A stretch of 64,000 nucleotides of DNA from Pseudidiomarina atlantica (GTDB taxonomy: Bacteria; Pseudomonadota; Gammaproteobacteria; Enterobacterales; Alteromonadaceae), in the NCBI RefSeq assembly GCF_000753735.1, contig NZ_JPIN01000004.1, positions 1-64,000 of the forward strand. Direction: 5' to 3'. Within the stretch, counting starts at the first letter, position 1; the number at the start of each line of letters is the position of its first letter. The translations under genes were made by a program, and so were the position numbers. Under the pieces are notes generated by a model, which was given only the letters and a program-made list of their open reading frames with translations, searched no databases and was not told where the DNA came from. Shown here piece by piece: positions 8,003 through 18,300 of this stretch.

Positions 8003-9349
8003 ATGAGTGATTCGGCCCAGCAACAAAACCTGACCGAAAAAGTCTATGGCTATTTAGCCGAAGATGAAGACGCACGGGTCTGTAAGGATATTCCCGACGC
8101 GGCCTGTAATGATCAGCCAAAAGCCTTTATTGCACATTTGCTTGCGCTGAGTATGACCAAGCTAGGCGATTCCTTAGTCAGCGCTCGGTTGGTGCTGCCG
8201 TGGATTTTGTCCTCCTTGGGTGCGCCATCGGCCTTTATCAGTGCCTTGGTGCCGCTGCGCGAATCATTGGCGTTATTGCCACAGTTAATTATTGCACAGC
8301 AGCTACGCGAAACGCCGATACGTAAATGGTTTTGGGTTGCCGGTTCACTGGGGCAAGCGCTGGCTTTGGTTGGCATGCTGTTCAGTGTGCTGGCGCTGCG
8401 CGACGCGGCGCTCGGTTGGGCGATTGTCATTCTGTTGACGATTTTCAGTACGGCCCGCGGTGTGTGTTCGGTGGCAATTAAAGATGTGCAAGGAAAAACC
8501 ATTTCTAAAACCCGGCGTGGGCGTTTATCCGGTATTGCCGCATCGGTGGCTGGGCTGCTGTCAGTGCTGACCGCGCTGGTAGTGATTTTTGCACCGCAAT
8601 TTCTCGGTCAAGCGGCCAGTGACGGTAATGTTCTGATCTTTACCGGTTTGCTAGGGTTTGCTGCCATTTTGTGGTTTGCGGCGGCAGTCACTTATGCGCA
8701 AGTACCTGAGGTACCCGGCGCAACCGAAGGTGGTGGCAACGCGATGATTGAAGCGTTGAAGTCATTGCGCTTGTTGTGGCAAGACAAGCAATTCGGCAGT
8801 TTCGTACTGACGCGAGCGCTATTGGTGTCATCGGCTTTTGCCATTCCCTACATAGTGGTGATGATTCAACGCAGTGGTGAAGGTAGTCTCACCAGCTTAG
8901 GTGGAATGATGTTGGCGAACGGCATCGCTGGCATGCTGGCTGGACGCTTTTGGGGCAAATGGTCCGATTCGGCCAGTCATCATGTCATGGCAGCGGCTGC
9001 GTTTATGGCGGTTGCGGTTATGGCAGGTGCGTTATTGTGCTTTACCATGAGTGACGATTTGCTGGCCCAGCAATGGCTGGCAGGTTTACTTATCTTTTTG
9101 GCTGCGGTTGCCCACCAAGGTGCTCGCGTGGGGCGCAAAACCTACTTGGTCGACATGGCGACACAAGAAAATCGCGCACAGTTTACCGCAGTGTCCAATA
9201 CAGTGATTGGTCTCGTGCTGTTACTTGGTATTTTGCTCGGTGTGGTGGATAGCTTCGCCGGTGTAGAGATGGTCATGGTGGTGCTGATTGTGCTGGGTTT
9301 AATCGCAGGTTTTCGCGCGCTGACCTTGCCGAATGTGCAACAAGACTAA
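8003..9349 (+). CDS. Major facilitator superfamily transporter, last gene of the thiamin operon
   Basis: The product has 448 residues: a hydrophilic, acidic N-terminal tail of about 40 residues, then about twelve hydrophobic helices with a short cytoplasmic loop (about 238-250) in the middle, typical of MFS carriers. KTRRGRLSG after helix 4 or 5 resembles the basic loop of the family. It starts 11 bases after the kinase gene with AAGGAAG upstream, and the operon ends at the hairpin at 9368-9400. No specific subfamily can be named. By position it should respond to TPP, so it may move thiamin, a precursor (HMP or thiazole) or a degradation product across the inner membrane; this is inference. 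Confidence 0.85.
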   Translation: MSDSAQQQNLTEKVYGYLAEDEDARVCKDIPDAACNDQPKAFIAHLLALSMTKLGDSLVSARLVLPWILSSLGAPSAFISALVPLRESLALLPQLIIAQQLRETPIRKWFWVAGSLGQALALVGMLFSVLALRDAALGWAIVILLTIFSTARGVCSVAIKDVQGKTISKTRRGRLSGIAASVAGLLSVLTALVVIFAPQFLGQAASDGNVLIFTGLLGFAAILWFAAAVTYAQVPEVPGATEGGGNAMIEALKSLRLLWQDKQFGSFVLTRALLVSSAFAIPYIVVMIQRSGEGSLTSLGGMMLANGIAGMLAGRFWGKWSDSASHHVMAAAAFMAVAVMAGALLCFTMSDDLLAQQWLAGLLIFLAAVAHQGARVGRKTYLVDMATQENRAQFTAVSNTVIGLVLLLGILLGVVDSFAGVEMVMVVLIVLGLIAGFRALTLPNVQQD

Positions 9350-9367
9350 CCTTTGAAGCGTATAAAA

Positions 9368-9400
9368 AAGGCCGTGCGACATTAGGTGTCGCACGGCCTT
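9368..9400 (-). terminator. Bidirectional intrinsic terminator between the MFS gene and the DUF3185 gene
   Basis: Arms AAGGCCGTGCGACA (9368-9381) and TGTCGCACGGCCTT (9387-9400) pair perfectly around a 5-base loop. Read leftward the stem is followed by TTTTTT, a strong terminator for the DUF3185 gene; read rightward only a short T-run follows, so it is weaker for the thiamin operon. Confidence 0.85.
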
Positions 9401-9414
9401 GTTCATTGAACGCT

Positions 9415-9612
9415 TTATTTACCGCGAATGATGCCGTAAAGCCCGACAATCACCGCAACGGCGCCGCCGATCAAATACCACATCGCGTTGTCGGTAGTTT
9501 CACCGGTTAACGCTTGGCTTGCTTCAGATGCGACGGAGTTATACGCCTCGTAACCGAAATACAGCAAGATAATCCCTACGACTAAAAGAATAATGCCAAT
9601 CACTTTATTCAT
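9415..9612 (-). CDS. DUF3185 family small membrane protein
   Basis: The 65-residue protein has two hydrophobic helices (about residues 4-22 and 44-62) around a short polar loop with EAYNSVASEAS, the pattern of DUF3185. The family has no known function; members are small inner-membrane proteins found in many proteobacteria. AAAGGA lies 7 bases before the ATG. It sits between the thiamin operon and dps, read leftward, with its own terminator at 9368-9400, so it is probably transcribed alone or by read-through from dps, 80 bases upstream. Confidence 0.85.
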   Translation of the reverse strand: MNKVIGIILLVVGIILLYFGYEAYNSVASEASQALTGETTDNAMWYLIGGAVAVIVGLYGIIRGK

Positions 9613-9692
9613 GAAACGGTCCTTTTCTTTCTTGTTTTGAGGTTTACTTCCAATTTCAGCTTAGCAAAATCTTGAGCGAATACAATGAATTG

Positions 9693-10169
9693 TTAGGCAC
9701 CCAAGTAAGACGTTAACATCCAAGCAGTTTTTTCCTGCTCTTTAATGTAGTCGCTCATTAATGATGACGTGCCTTCGTCACCAGCCTCACCGGCAAGCTC
9801 AAGCAGTTCGCGTTGCAAGCGGATGGTGACGCGATAGCTGTCCAAAATCTCACGTACACAGGCTTTGCCGTCGTGAATATCTTTAGCTTCGATAATTTCA
9901 CTGCTTTTGATGTACACAGAGTAGGCATGCAGTGGGCGCTGGCCAAGGGTTAAAATGCGTTCGGCGATTTCATCGACTTTGAGCAACAAGTCGTTGTAGG
10001 TTTCTTCAAATTTAGCGTGCAGTTCAAAAAACTCTTGGCCTTTGATGTTCCAGTGGAAACCGCGCACGTTCATGTAAAAGATTTGGTAATTGGCGAGGAG
10101 CTCGTTGAGTTTCTCGGCAAGCTTTTCAGCGTGATGTTGGTCTAGACCAATAACGTTTAGCTGTTGCAT
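9693..10169 (-). CDS. dps: Dps-family ferritin-like DNA-protection protein
   Basis: Dps forms a 12-subunit shell that oxidises and stores iron using hydrogen peroxide, and often coats DNA in starved cells. The 158-residue product is a four-helix ferritin-like protein of normal length. MNVRGFHWNIKG and FHELHAKFEETYNDL-like residues (seen as FFELHAKFEETYNDLLLKVD) carry the His, Asp and Glu that build the ferroxidase site at subunit interfaces. It lacks a long basic N-terminal tail, so DNA binding may be weak. AAGGAG precedes the ATG, and a textbook sigma-S type -10 element lies 55 bases upstream. Confidence 0.95.
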   Translation of the reverse strand: MQQLNVIGLDQHHAEKLAEKLNELLANYQIFYMNVRGFHWNIKGQEFFELHAKFEETYNDLLLKVDEIAERILTLGQRPLHAYSVYIKSSEIIEAKDIHDGKACVREILDSYRVTIRLQRELLELAGEAGDEGTSSLMSDYIKEQEKTAWMLTSYLGA

Positions 10170-10223
10170 TACATACTCCTTGTTGTGAGCTTAAAAACTT
10201 GATGTCTATAATAAAACTTATGG

Positions 10224-10234
10224 TTAAGTATAGA
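10224..10234 (-). promoter_or_regulatory. Sigma-S type -10 element for dps
   Basis: Read leftward the bases are TCTATACTTAA, which fits the stationary-phase consensus KCTAYRCTTAA at every position. The predicted transcript would have a leader of about 50 bases before dps. The element is also part of a 7-bp inverted repeat, GTCTATA (10204-10210) and TATAGAC (10229-10235), which could be an overlapping operator. Confidence 0.65.
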
Positions 10235-10274
10235 CGTTTTCAAGCCACAACAAGAAGTTTATGTAAGCGATTGC

Positions 10275-11201
10275 CTACATCGATTTTTCTTCGAGCTTAC
10301 CGTCGCGAATATGTTGCTCGCCGCGTTGCTTGGCGAGTTGGATTTGCTTTTCACGCTCGGCAAAGCGTTGCTTTTGCTCTGGAGTGGTTTTATCAAAGCA
10401 ATGTGGACAGCTGACCCCTTTTTGATAATGCTCAGAGGCTTTTTCTGCTTCCGTAATCGGCATGCGACAGGCATAGCACTGATCGTAATCGCCTTGTTCG
10501 AGGCCGTGGCGCACGGTTACGCGCTGGTCAAAGACAAAACAATCACCGTTCCATGTGGTATCGGTTTCTGGCACCTCTTCTAAGTACTTCAAGATGCCGC
10601 CTTTCAAGTGATACACCTCGTCGAAACCAATCGACTTTAAATAAGCGGTGGATTTTTCGCAACGAATGCCGCCGGTGCAAAACATCGCTACCTTTTTGTG
10701 TTTGGCCGGGTCAAGATGATCTTTCACGTACTGCGGAAATTCACGGAAACTATCGGTCTTGGGATTGATTGCACCCTCGAAGGTACCGACTGCATATTCG
10801 TAATCATTACGAGTATCGATCAGCAGAACTTCAGGGTCACGAATCAAGTCGTTCCAATCTTTGGGTTCAACGTAGGTACCGACCACGTTTTTCGGGTCGA
10901 CCCAATCGATACCCATGGTAACGATTTCTTTTTTCAGCTTCACTTTGGTGCGATAAAACGCTTGGGTATCGCTCGGTGACTCTTTGTGTTCGATGTCACT
11001 GAACTCGTCGCGACTGCGAATAAAAGCAAGCACGGTATCGATGCCTTCGCGGGTGCCACAAATGGTGCCGTTAATGCCCTCGCGTGCAAGCAGTAAGGTA
11101 CCTTTGACGCCCTGTGCAACCATGCAGTCGTAAAGGGGCTCGCGAAAGGCTTCAAAATCGTTAAATTCCACAAACTTATAGAGTGCGGCGCAAATATACA
11201 T
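10275..11201 (-). CDS. trhO: tRNA uridine(34) hydroxylase TrhO (rhodanese-domain protein YceA)
   Basis: TrhO hydroxylates uridine 34 of tRNA with oxygen, the first step towards 5-methoxy- or carboxymethoxyuridine at the wobble position. The 308-residue product has an N-terminal domain (about 1-100), a rhodanese domain (about 120-215) with the active loop [11 protein letters not shown] (Cys near 175), and a C-terminal zinc-type cluster, CYACRMP with [19 protein letters not shown] and DTRNDYE are family hallmarks. The ATG at 11201 has GAAGGAAG upstream and gives the conserved [10 protein letters not shown] start; a 15-residue extension is unsupported. It stands alone between dps and the lipoprotein gene. 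Confidence 0.96.
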   Translation of the reverse strand: MYICAALYKFVEFNDFEAFREPLYDCMVAQGVKGTLLLAREGINGTICGTREGIDTVLAFIRSRDEFSDIEHKESPSDTQAFYRTKVKLKKEIVTMGIDWVDPKNVVGTYVEPKDWNDLIRDPEVLLIDTRNDYEYAVGTFEGAINPKTDSFREFPQYVKDHLDPAKHKKVAMFCTGGIRCEKSTAYLKSIGFDEVYHLKGGILKYLEEVPETDTTWNGDCFVFDQRVTVRHGLEQGDYDQCYACRMPITEAEKASEHYQKGVSCPHCFDKTTPEQKQRFAEREKQIQLAKQRGEQHIRDGKLEEKSM

Positions 11202-11273
11202 GTTACTTCCTTCTTTTGGCGATTCGGATCGCAAATCCGAGGTCAAAAATTGCGCGCGTATTCTAGCATAAAA

Positions 11274-11813
11274 TTATTCGCTGAGCAGCTCTTCGACACG
11301 CTTGCGTAGGCTTGTCATGCCATAACGCTCACCGATGGCAAGGGCTTCTTCGGTGCTGGCACCTTGATGCCATGCTGCGCGCAACGCCATCATCGCCCCC
11401 GCACGGTTACCACTGGCGCAGTGCATGTAGATGGCTTTTTCTTCGTTCAGCCACAAGTTCTGATGGAACAGTAAGACGTTTTCTTTGGTCAGATCATCGG
11501 CGCCCGCAATCGGAATATGGTAATAGGCAAGGTGATTCTCGGTGGCCCATTCGGCTTCATGAATACCATTCATTTCGGCATGGCTACGTAAGTTAATAAT
11601 CATATCCACGCCGGCATCGGCAAGTTCTGCAACTTCGTTTTTCTTCGGTTGTCCGCCAACAAAGTGGCGCGGCTCGGGATGCGCAAAATTCATGATTTCG
11701 CTGACCTCGGCGTTGGCCTGTAATGCCTCGCTTTGGGGTTCCTCATAGACAGTAACGCAAGCGCTCAACAGCAGTGTTGCCAATGACAGCGTGAGTAATT
11801 GCAAAATTTTCAT
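11274..11813 (-). CDS. Periplasm-facing lipoprotein with DUF442/cysteine-phosphatase-like domain
   Basis: The 179-residue product begins with a lipoprotein signal peptide ending LLSAC (Cys19). The rest follows the DUF442 or beta-lactamase-hydrolase-like phosphatase fold: GGQPKKNEVAELADAGVDMIINLR (split here as two motifs, GGQPKKNEV and DMIINLR), then IPIAG, and the phosphate loop HCASGNRAG with C-x4-R in place of the usual C-x5-R of protein tyrosine phosphatases. C-x4-R is normal for DUF442 and rhodanese-like proteins, so either sulfur transfer or phosphatase activity is possible. An exported, lipid-anchored form is less common. It is separated from trhO by 72 bases and could share a transcript with it. 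Confidence 0.8.
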   Translation of the reverse strand: MKILQLLTLSLATLLLSACVTVYEEPQSEALQANAEVSEIMNFAHPEPRHFVGGQPKKNEVAELADAGVDMIINLRSHAEMNGIHEAEWATENHLAYYHIPIAGADDLTKENVLLFHQNLWLNEEKAIYMHCASGNRAGAMMALRAAWHQGASTEEALAIGERYGMTSLRKRVEELLSE

Positions 11814-11832
11814 GAAAAGTGTCCTTTTTTAC

Positions 11833-11860
11833 GGTGTCGCGCGACACCAAATGTCGCGCG
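11833..11860. repeat. GC-rich nested palindromes between the lipoprotein gene and recC
   Basis: A perfect 16-bp palindrome GGTGTCGCGCGACACC (11833-11848) overlaps a second hairpin with arms CGCGCGACA (11838-11846) and TGTCGCGCG (11852-11860). It lies between two divergent genes, so it is not a terminator for either. The GCGACA/TGTCGC core also appears in hairpins at 9375-9393 and 29894-29914. Confidence 0.6.
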
Positions 11861-11923
11861 GTGTTGCTAGCCTAGCCCTGCATGATTGGGTAGGATGATC
11901 CACATGCAAGGAGAGGATAGCAA

Positions 11924-14900
11924 ATGAGTGAAAAAAACGCAGGATTAATCGTTGCCCACAGCCACAGGTTAGAGGACCTGACCGATTTGGTGGTGCGCTT
12001 CACACGGATTGCTCCTCTCAACCCGCTCGAAAGTGAATGCATATTGGTGCAATCGAACGGCATCGCGCAGTGGCTTAAGCGGCATCTGGCCGAGGCTACA
12101 GGTATCGCAGCTATGCTCGATGTGACGCTGCCGGCCCGTTTTCAGTGGCGCGCTTATCGCGCCGTGCTCGGCGATAGTTTGCCCAAGCACTCACCGTTTG
12201 ATAAAGACCGTCTGACTTGGCGCTTGATGCGCTTATTACCGAGTTTGGTTGAGCAACCGGAATTTGCCAGTCTAGCGCGCTACATCGCGGACGATCGGCA
12301 GCAACGCAAGCTGTATCAATTGTGTGAGCGTCTCGCTGATTTGTTCGATCAATATCAAATTTATCGTGCTGATTGGCTCGCTGATTGGGCCCAGGGTGGC
12401 GGACTTAAGGCAAGCGGCGAGCAAGCATGGCAACCGATTTTATGGCGAGCAGTCCTCAACGATGTCGGGACCACAACCTTGCCTGACCGTGCCGAATTGC
12501 ATCAGCGTTTTATCGCCAAAGCCCAGCAATTATCGCCACAAACGCGCCCAACGGCGCTGCCGCCGCGCATCATCGTGTTTGGCATTTCCAGTTTGCCGGA
12601 GCAAATGGTCGAAGTGCTGCATGCCTTGTCGAGTTGCTGCCAAGTCGTACTCTGTGTCCATAACCCATGTCGGCACTATTGGGCGGACAGCGTTGATGGT
12701 AGCCAAGTGGTTCGTGAGTGGCGCCGCAAACGTCAGCAGCGTAAGCCTGGACAAGCCGAGCTGAGCATCGACAATTTGCACACCGAAACCCATCCATTGC
12801 TGGCATCTTGGGGGAAACAAGGTGGTGACTACATCGCCATGTTGGATCAATTCGATGCGACCGAGGAACAAGCTGAGCGTTATCCGCAGCTACGCTTCGA
12901 TTTGTTTGATGCAGCGCCTGGAGCAATCAATACGCGCTTACAGCAGTTGCAAGACGATATCTTAGACTTGCGCAGCCCGATTGAGGCTAAGCCGTTATGG
13001 CAGCAATTGCCGCTGGATGACAGTATTCGGCTGGTCAGTTGTCATAGCCCACAGCGTGAAGTGGAAGTCTTGCATGATCAATTATTACACTTGTTTCGCA
13101 CCGAGCCCGAGCTTAAGCCTAGCGATTTGATCGTTATGGTGCCTGATATCGACACCTATGCACCGCATATTCAGGCCGTGTTTGGTCGCTACAGCAAAGA
13201 CGATCCGCGAGCGATACCGTTTACCCTAAGCGACCAAGGTACACGCCATCGTCAGCCCTTAGTGGTGGCGCTTGAATATGTGCTGAATATCGCTGCGCAC
13301 CGCGCCACCGCAAGCGAGTTACTCGATTTACTGCAAGTTCCTGCACTACAACAACGGTTCGGTTTAACCGACGCCGATCTAGAGCAATTACAAATGTGGT
13401 TACAAGCGGCTGGCGTGCGCTGGGCCTTGCATGAGCAACATCGCGAGCGGTTAGGTTTACCGGCTGCCGCGGGACGCAACAGTTGGGCGTTTGGATTGCG
13501 GCGGATGCTACTGGGCTACGCTATTGGCGAACCAGAACCTTTTGATGCCACCTGGGGTGGAGACGTTCCTTACCCAGAGGTCGGTGGACTCGGTGCCAAT
13601 GCTGCTGGCGCTTTACAACAACTCCTGCAAGTGCTGGATGATTCCTTTGCGCTCGGCGTGCAAGAGCAGCCGCCACAAGTCTGGACCGCGCAATTGCAAG
13701 AGCTGATGCAGCGGCTGTTTGCCGCGCATGACGAGCACGACGAGTTGTTACTCGACAAGCTGGAGCGGCAATTGCACGCCTGGCTGGAAACGACGCAAGC
13801 CGGCGCTTTCAATGAGCCGGTCGCGCTGTCAGTGGTGACGGAAAGTTGGTTGTCGCGGGTTGATGAACAGCAACTCAATCAAAGATTCTTAGCAGGTAGT
13901 CTCAATTTTGCCACGCTAATGCCAATGCGTGCGATTCCATTTAAAGGTGTGTTTTTGCTGGGCATGAACGACGGTGTTTACCCCCGCCAGCGCAAACCTT
14001 TTGACTTCGATTTGATGGCCAACGACGTTCGCCCTGGTGACCGTTCACGCCGTGAAGACGACCGTTACCTGTTTCTTGAAGCCTTATTGTCAGCGCGCCG
14101 TTGGTTTTCCATTAGCTGGTGTGGTCGAAGTATTCGTGATAACACCGAGCAGCCACCGTCTGTTCTGGTCAGTCAATTACGAGATCACTTAGCGCAGTTA
14201 GGGCACGAACAAGAGCCTGAGCAACACCACATGCAGGCCTTTCATCAAGCCTATTTTCGCCGCGCCGAGAGTAGCGCACGAGGTTATTTTACTTTTGCTC
14301 ATGAGTGGCAAAGTTTGCACCAGCAGCAACCAGCTGGCGCTGCGGAGTTGACGCCTTTGCCGCCGATGCAGTTGGAAGGCGAGTGGACCTTGCGCCAACT
14401 TGGACAATTTTTACAAGAGCCGGCACGTTGGTTTTTAACCCAGCGCCTGCAGAGTTATTTGCCGGAAACGCGAATCGAGAATCATGATCATGAACTGTTC
14501 ACGCTCGATGGCTTGACCCGTTGGCAATTGCTCGATCGCATGCAGTTGCCACTACAAGAAGCACTGACCCAGCAGACACCCGCCGAGCAGTGGCACCAAT
14601 GGTTAACGCGCTACGTTATGCACTTACAAGCTGCGGGGGAACTCAGTGTGGGTGCCGCGGGGCAGCCACAAGTGACGACCTTGACCCAAGCGGGTGAAAG
14701 CCTTTGGCAGCAAGCTGAGGCGCTTGTGCAGGATTATCCGCAGGTTTGCCCACGCCTGACCGTAAGTCGCAGCGAACCGGTGCCGTTGGTCGAAACTTTT
14801 ACCGGAATTCGCTGCAATGCCGCGGGTGAGCGAGCGCGTTGGGTGGTTTCAGCGTCACGAATTGTCGAGCGAAATGGCACTCCACGGTATGCAAAGCTGC

Positions 14901-15367
14901 TCGGCCAATGGCTCGAACATCTACTATTGAACACACACACGCCGCACCGAACCTTTGTGGTAAGCGTAGAGACTACGCTAGTGCTGGAGGCGTTGCCGAC
15001 AGACCTTGCTGAGCAGTTAATGCAGACGATTTTGTACTGGGCGCAACGCGGCTTGCAGCAACCCTTGCCGCTGCAGTGCGAATTGGTCTTTAGCGGTTGG
15101 CAAGACGCTCTTAAAGCTGGCGGTGTTGATGCCGTGCGCCAACAGCAGGGGCATTTTTTAAATACCGCAGCTGAAGAAACCTATATGCAAGATCGCTACA
15201 AAGGTGCTGTTGCTCTGCGCAAGCGGGCGCGCTACCTGCGCCGTTTTTATCCTGATTTTGCCAGTCTTTGCACGCATGCTGAACTCGCACACGAGGCAGC
15301 GCTTGCGCTTTACTTGCCACTGGTAAGCTATGTGGTCAAAGGGAATGGAGGTACCGCAGATGACTGA
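11924..15367 (+). CDS. recC: Exodeoxyribonuclease V gamma subunit RecC
   Basis: RecC is the scaffold of the RecBCD helicase-nuclease that resects double-strand breaks, reads Chi sequences and loads RecA. The 1147-residue product (E. coli 1122) starts with the conserved pattern LIVAHSHRLEDLTDL and SNGIAQWLKRHLA, and contains the inactive helicase-like core and C-terminal nuclease-like region; DDRYLFLEALLSAR and LGMNDGVYPR are family hallmarks around residues 680-730. AAGGAGAGG precedes the ATG. It overlaps recB by 8 bases. Unlike E. coli there is no ptrA between recC and recB. Confidence 0.96.
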   Translation: MSEKNAGLIVAHSHRLEDLTDLVVRFTRIAPLNPLESECILVQSNGIAQWLKRHLAEATGIAAMLDVTLPARFQWRAYRAVLGDSLPKHSPFDKDRLTWRLMRLLPSLVEQPEFASLARYIADDRQQRKLYQLCERLADLFDQYQIYRADWLADWAQGGGLKASGEQAWQPILWRAVLNDVGTTTLPDRAELHQRFIAKAQQLSPQTRPTALPPRIIVFGISSLPEQMVEVLHALSSCCQVVLCVHNPCRHYWADSVDGSQVVREWRRKRQQRKPGQAELSIDNLHTETHPLLASWGKQGGDYIAMLDQFDATEEQAERYPQLRFDLFDAAPGAINTRLQQLQDDILDLRSPIEAKPLWQQLPLDDSIRLVSCHSPQREVEVLHDQLLHLFRTEPELKPSDLIVMVPDIDTYAPHIQAVFGRYSKDDPRAIPFTLSDQGTRHRQPLVVALEYVLNIAAHRATASELLDLLQVPALQQRFGLTDADLEQLQMWLQAAGVRWALHEQHRERLGLPAAAGRNSWAFGLRRMLLGYAIGEPEPFDATWGGDVPYPEVGGLGANAAGALQQLLQVLDDSFALGVQEQPPQVWTAQLQELMQRLFAAHDEHDELLLDKLERQLHAWLETTQAGAFNEPVALSVVTESWLSRVDEQQLNQRFLAGSLNFATLMPMRAIPFKGVFLLGMNDGVYPRQRKPFDFDLMANDVRPGDRSRREDDRYLFLEALLSARRWFSISWCGRSIRDNTEQPPSVLVSQLRDHLAQLGHEQEPEQHHMQAFHQAYFRRAESSARGYFTFAHEWQSLHQQQPAGAAELTPLPPMQLEGEWTLRQLGQFLQEPARWFLTQRLQSYLPETRIENHDHELFTLDGLTRWQLLDRMQLPLQEALTQQTPAEQWHQWLTRYVMHLQAAGELSVGAAGQPQVTTLTQAGESLWQQAEALVQDYPQVCPRLTVSRSEPVPLVETFTGIRCNAAGERARWVVSASRIVERNGTPRYAKLLGQWLEHLLLNTHTPHRTFVVSVETTLVLEALPTDLAEQLMQTILYWAQRGLQQPLPLQCELVFSGWQDALKAGGVDAVRQQQGHFLNTAAEETYMQDRYKGAVALRKRARYLRRFYPDFASLCTHAELAHEAALALYLPLVSYVVKGNGGTADD

Positions 15368-18300
15368 TCCTATTCAAGCACTTGACCCGTTGCGCTTGCC
15401 GTTGCGCGGCAGCCATCTGATTGAAGCGAGCGCCGGTACCGGCAAAACTTACACCATCGCGGCGCTGTATGTGCGCTTGGTGTTAGGGCACGATGCTGAT
15501 GATCTGCAGCAAAGCTCGGCTGGTGCACGTATGCGCCTACCCAAAGAAATTCTGGTCGTCACTTTTACCGATGCCGCGACCCAAGAATTGCGCGATCGGA
15601 TTCGTGCGCGCTTGGCAGAAGCGGCGCGCTTCTTTCGCGGCGATAGTGACACCGACGATAGCTTTTTGCGCACGTTGCGTGAGGCCTATGCTCCAGAAAC
15701 TTGGCCGCAGCAAGCCCGTTATTTAGATCTCGCTGCCCAGCAAATGGACGAAGCTGCAGTGTCGACCATTCACGGTTGGTGCCATCGCATGCTCAGTGAG
15801 CATGCGTTTGCCAGTGGTAGCCTGTTCAATCAAGTGTTGAATACCGAGCAAAGCGAACTTTATTTGCAAGCTGCGCAAGATTATTGGCGGCGTTTTATCG
15901 CCAGCAAGACGAGCGATCAACTCGCTGCTTACACACTCATGACCCAGCAATTCTCCAGCCCCGAGGCACTTGTCAGCCGTAGTCGTGAGCTCATGCATGT
16001 ACCACTCGACAGCTTGGCCGATGAGTTAACCGCGATAGACGCATTTTTAACCAAGGCGCAACAGTTACGTGATGAGTTTCACCAAACACCGCAATGGCGC
16101 GAAGCCTATGCGCAGTTCCAAGCGAGTTTTGTCGATAGCGTGTTTGCCAAGAAACAAGTGGATGGGCGTAAATTGCGAGTGGATTGGCTCAACAACTGGC
16201 TGCAAAAACTTGAGCAGTGGTTGCAGCTGTTAGAGTCGGCACCGGATAGTGCCAGTCTGTTGCCTGAGTTGCCGCCAGCTGGCTGGAATCGCTTGCAACC
16301 CGAGGGCTTACAAGAAGCCGCAAAAGTTCCATTGCCAGAGGACGCGTTGGTCTTGCCACGCCTGCTGCAGCGGCTTGCGGAGGCCCATGCTGCCTTGCCT
16401 GATCCGCAGCAGCAAATTCTCGAGCATGGCGCGCGTTGGTTGCGCGAACGTTTCCGTGAATTGCAGCAACAACGTGCCGAGATCGGTTTTGATGATATGT
16501 TGACGCGCTTGCGTGATGCGCTACGTGGGCCGCAAGGTGATACCTTGGCAGCACAATTGCGACAGCAATTTCCCATCGCCATGATCGATGAGTTTCAAGA
16601 TACCGACCCAGTGCAATACGAGATTTTTAATCGCATCTATCGGATTGCTGAAACACCGGAAGACCATGGTGTCTTTTTGATTGGTGATCCGAAGCAGGCC
16701 ATTTATTCGTTCCGCAACGCTGATATTTACACTTATCTGGAAGCGCGCCGCGCCACTGCCGGGCGTCATCATACCTTAGCAAAAAACTTTCGCTCCACGA
16801 CCGCCATGGTGGCGGCAAGTAACGCGTTATTTGCCCAAGCCGAGGCGACCGATCAGGGCGCGTTTTGTTTTAAACAGGGCGATGACAACCCGCTGCCGTT
16901 CGTGCCGGTCAGCGCCAACGGTTTAGCGCATCGTTTTTATCGCGAGGGTTCGCAAGCGCCGGCGCTAGCGTTAGCAACCTTGGCCGATGATGATGACTTA
17001 CCTAAGCAGTTAGAAGGGCATGTCGCAGAGTTGTTTGCCGAGCAAATCACGCGATTGTTGAATGACTCGAATACTGGGTTTTACGACCCCGAAACTGATC
17101 AATTACAGCGTCTACAACCGAAAGATATTGCGGTATTGGTCAACAATGGTCATGAAGCACAGTTGTTGCGTGAGAGTTTACGCGCCCGCCAAGTGGGCAG
17201 CGTATACCTGTCTGATCGACAATCGGTATTTGCTGGCACTACCGCCGAAGAACTCTACATTTTGCTGAGTGCCTGCGCACAACCAAGAGACCCCAGACAC
17301 TTGCGTGCCGTACTGGGGTGCCAGCTGCTCGGGCTCGAGCTGGCGCAGCTTGAGCAAATCAGCAGTAACGAAGCTGATTGGGAAGCGCTGGTGCAGAACT
17401 TCTTCCATTATCATGAGTTGTGGGAGCGCCGAGGTGTACTGACGACACTGCAGCAATTACTGCATGACTATGAGATACCGGCGAAATTATTGGCGCGACC
17501 GAATGGCGAGCGGGAACTCACTGACTATCTGCATTTGGCGGAATTACTGCAGCGGCAGTCAACACTGGTTGAAGGCTCGCACGGTTTATTGCGGTTCTTA
17601 GCCGAACACATTGAAGCGGCGCGTGAGGGCTCCGAAGCCAGCAATGCAGAGCTCCAAGTAAGGCTCGAGAGTGACGCCGAATTGGTACAAATTGTCACTA
17701 TCCATAAATCCAAAGGTTTACAGTATCCACTGGTATTTTTGCCATTTGCGTGTGCGGCGCGTGGCGACAGAGTAAATTTTCCGTGTCGTTATCATGATCC
17801 GGACGGGCAATTAAAAGTTGCTTTGGAAGATTCTGCTGAGGTCAAGGAGCAGATACTCGCGGAACGTTTCGCCGAAGAGCTGCGTAAGCTTTATGTTGCG
17901 GTAACGCGCGCGCAATACGCTACCTTTGTTGGGGTGGTGCCGTTTAAACACCAAGAGAAATCGGCCTTACACTACGTGTTCGAAGCCGCCGAACGGGACC
18001 TCAATACGTTGGCTCCGGTGCCCTTTGCTGACGATGGCGAAGTGCCTGCCGCGGCCATTGCCGAGGTTGAGGATCTTGCTACATGGCAAGGACAGTCACT
18101 GTACACGCCGCCGCAAGCCCATGAGGCGGCGCTCGAAGTTTGCCGCATGCCGGCACAATTTCGTTACCCACAGTGGTGGATAGCAAGTTACAGTGCGTTG
18201 CGCTACGGCGCTGCTGAAACCGGCGACAGCAGTGAAGATGCAAACGCCAGCAATGTCGTCGAGGCACTCTACGAAGACCGCAACGCTCTAGAGCAATTAC

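Noticed and set aside
11833-11860. GC-rich hairpins as terminator of a neighbouring gene
   Set aside because: Both flanking genes point away from it and no T-run follows; it was kept only as a repeat.
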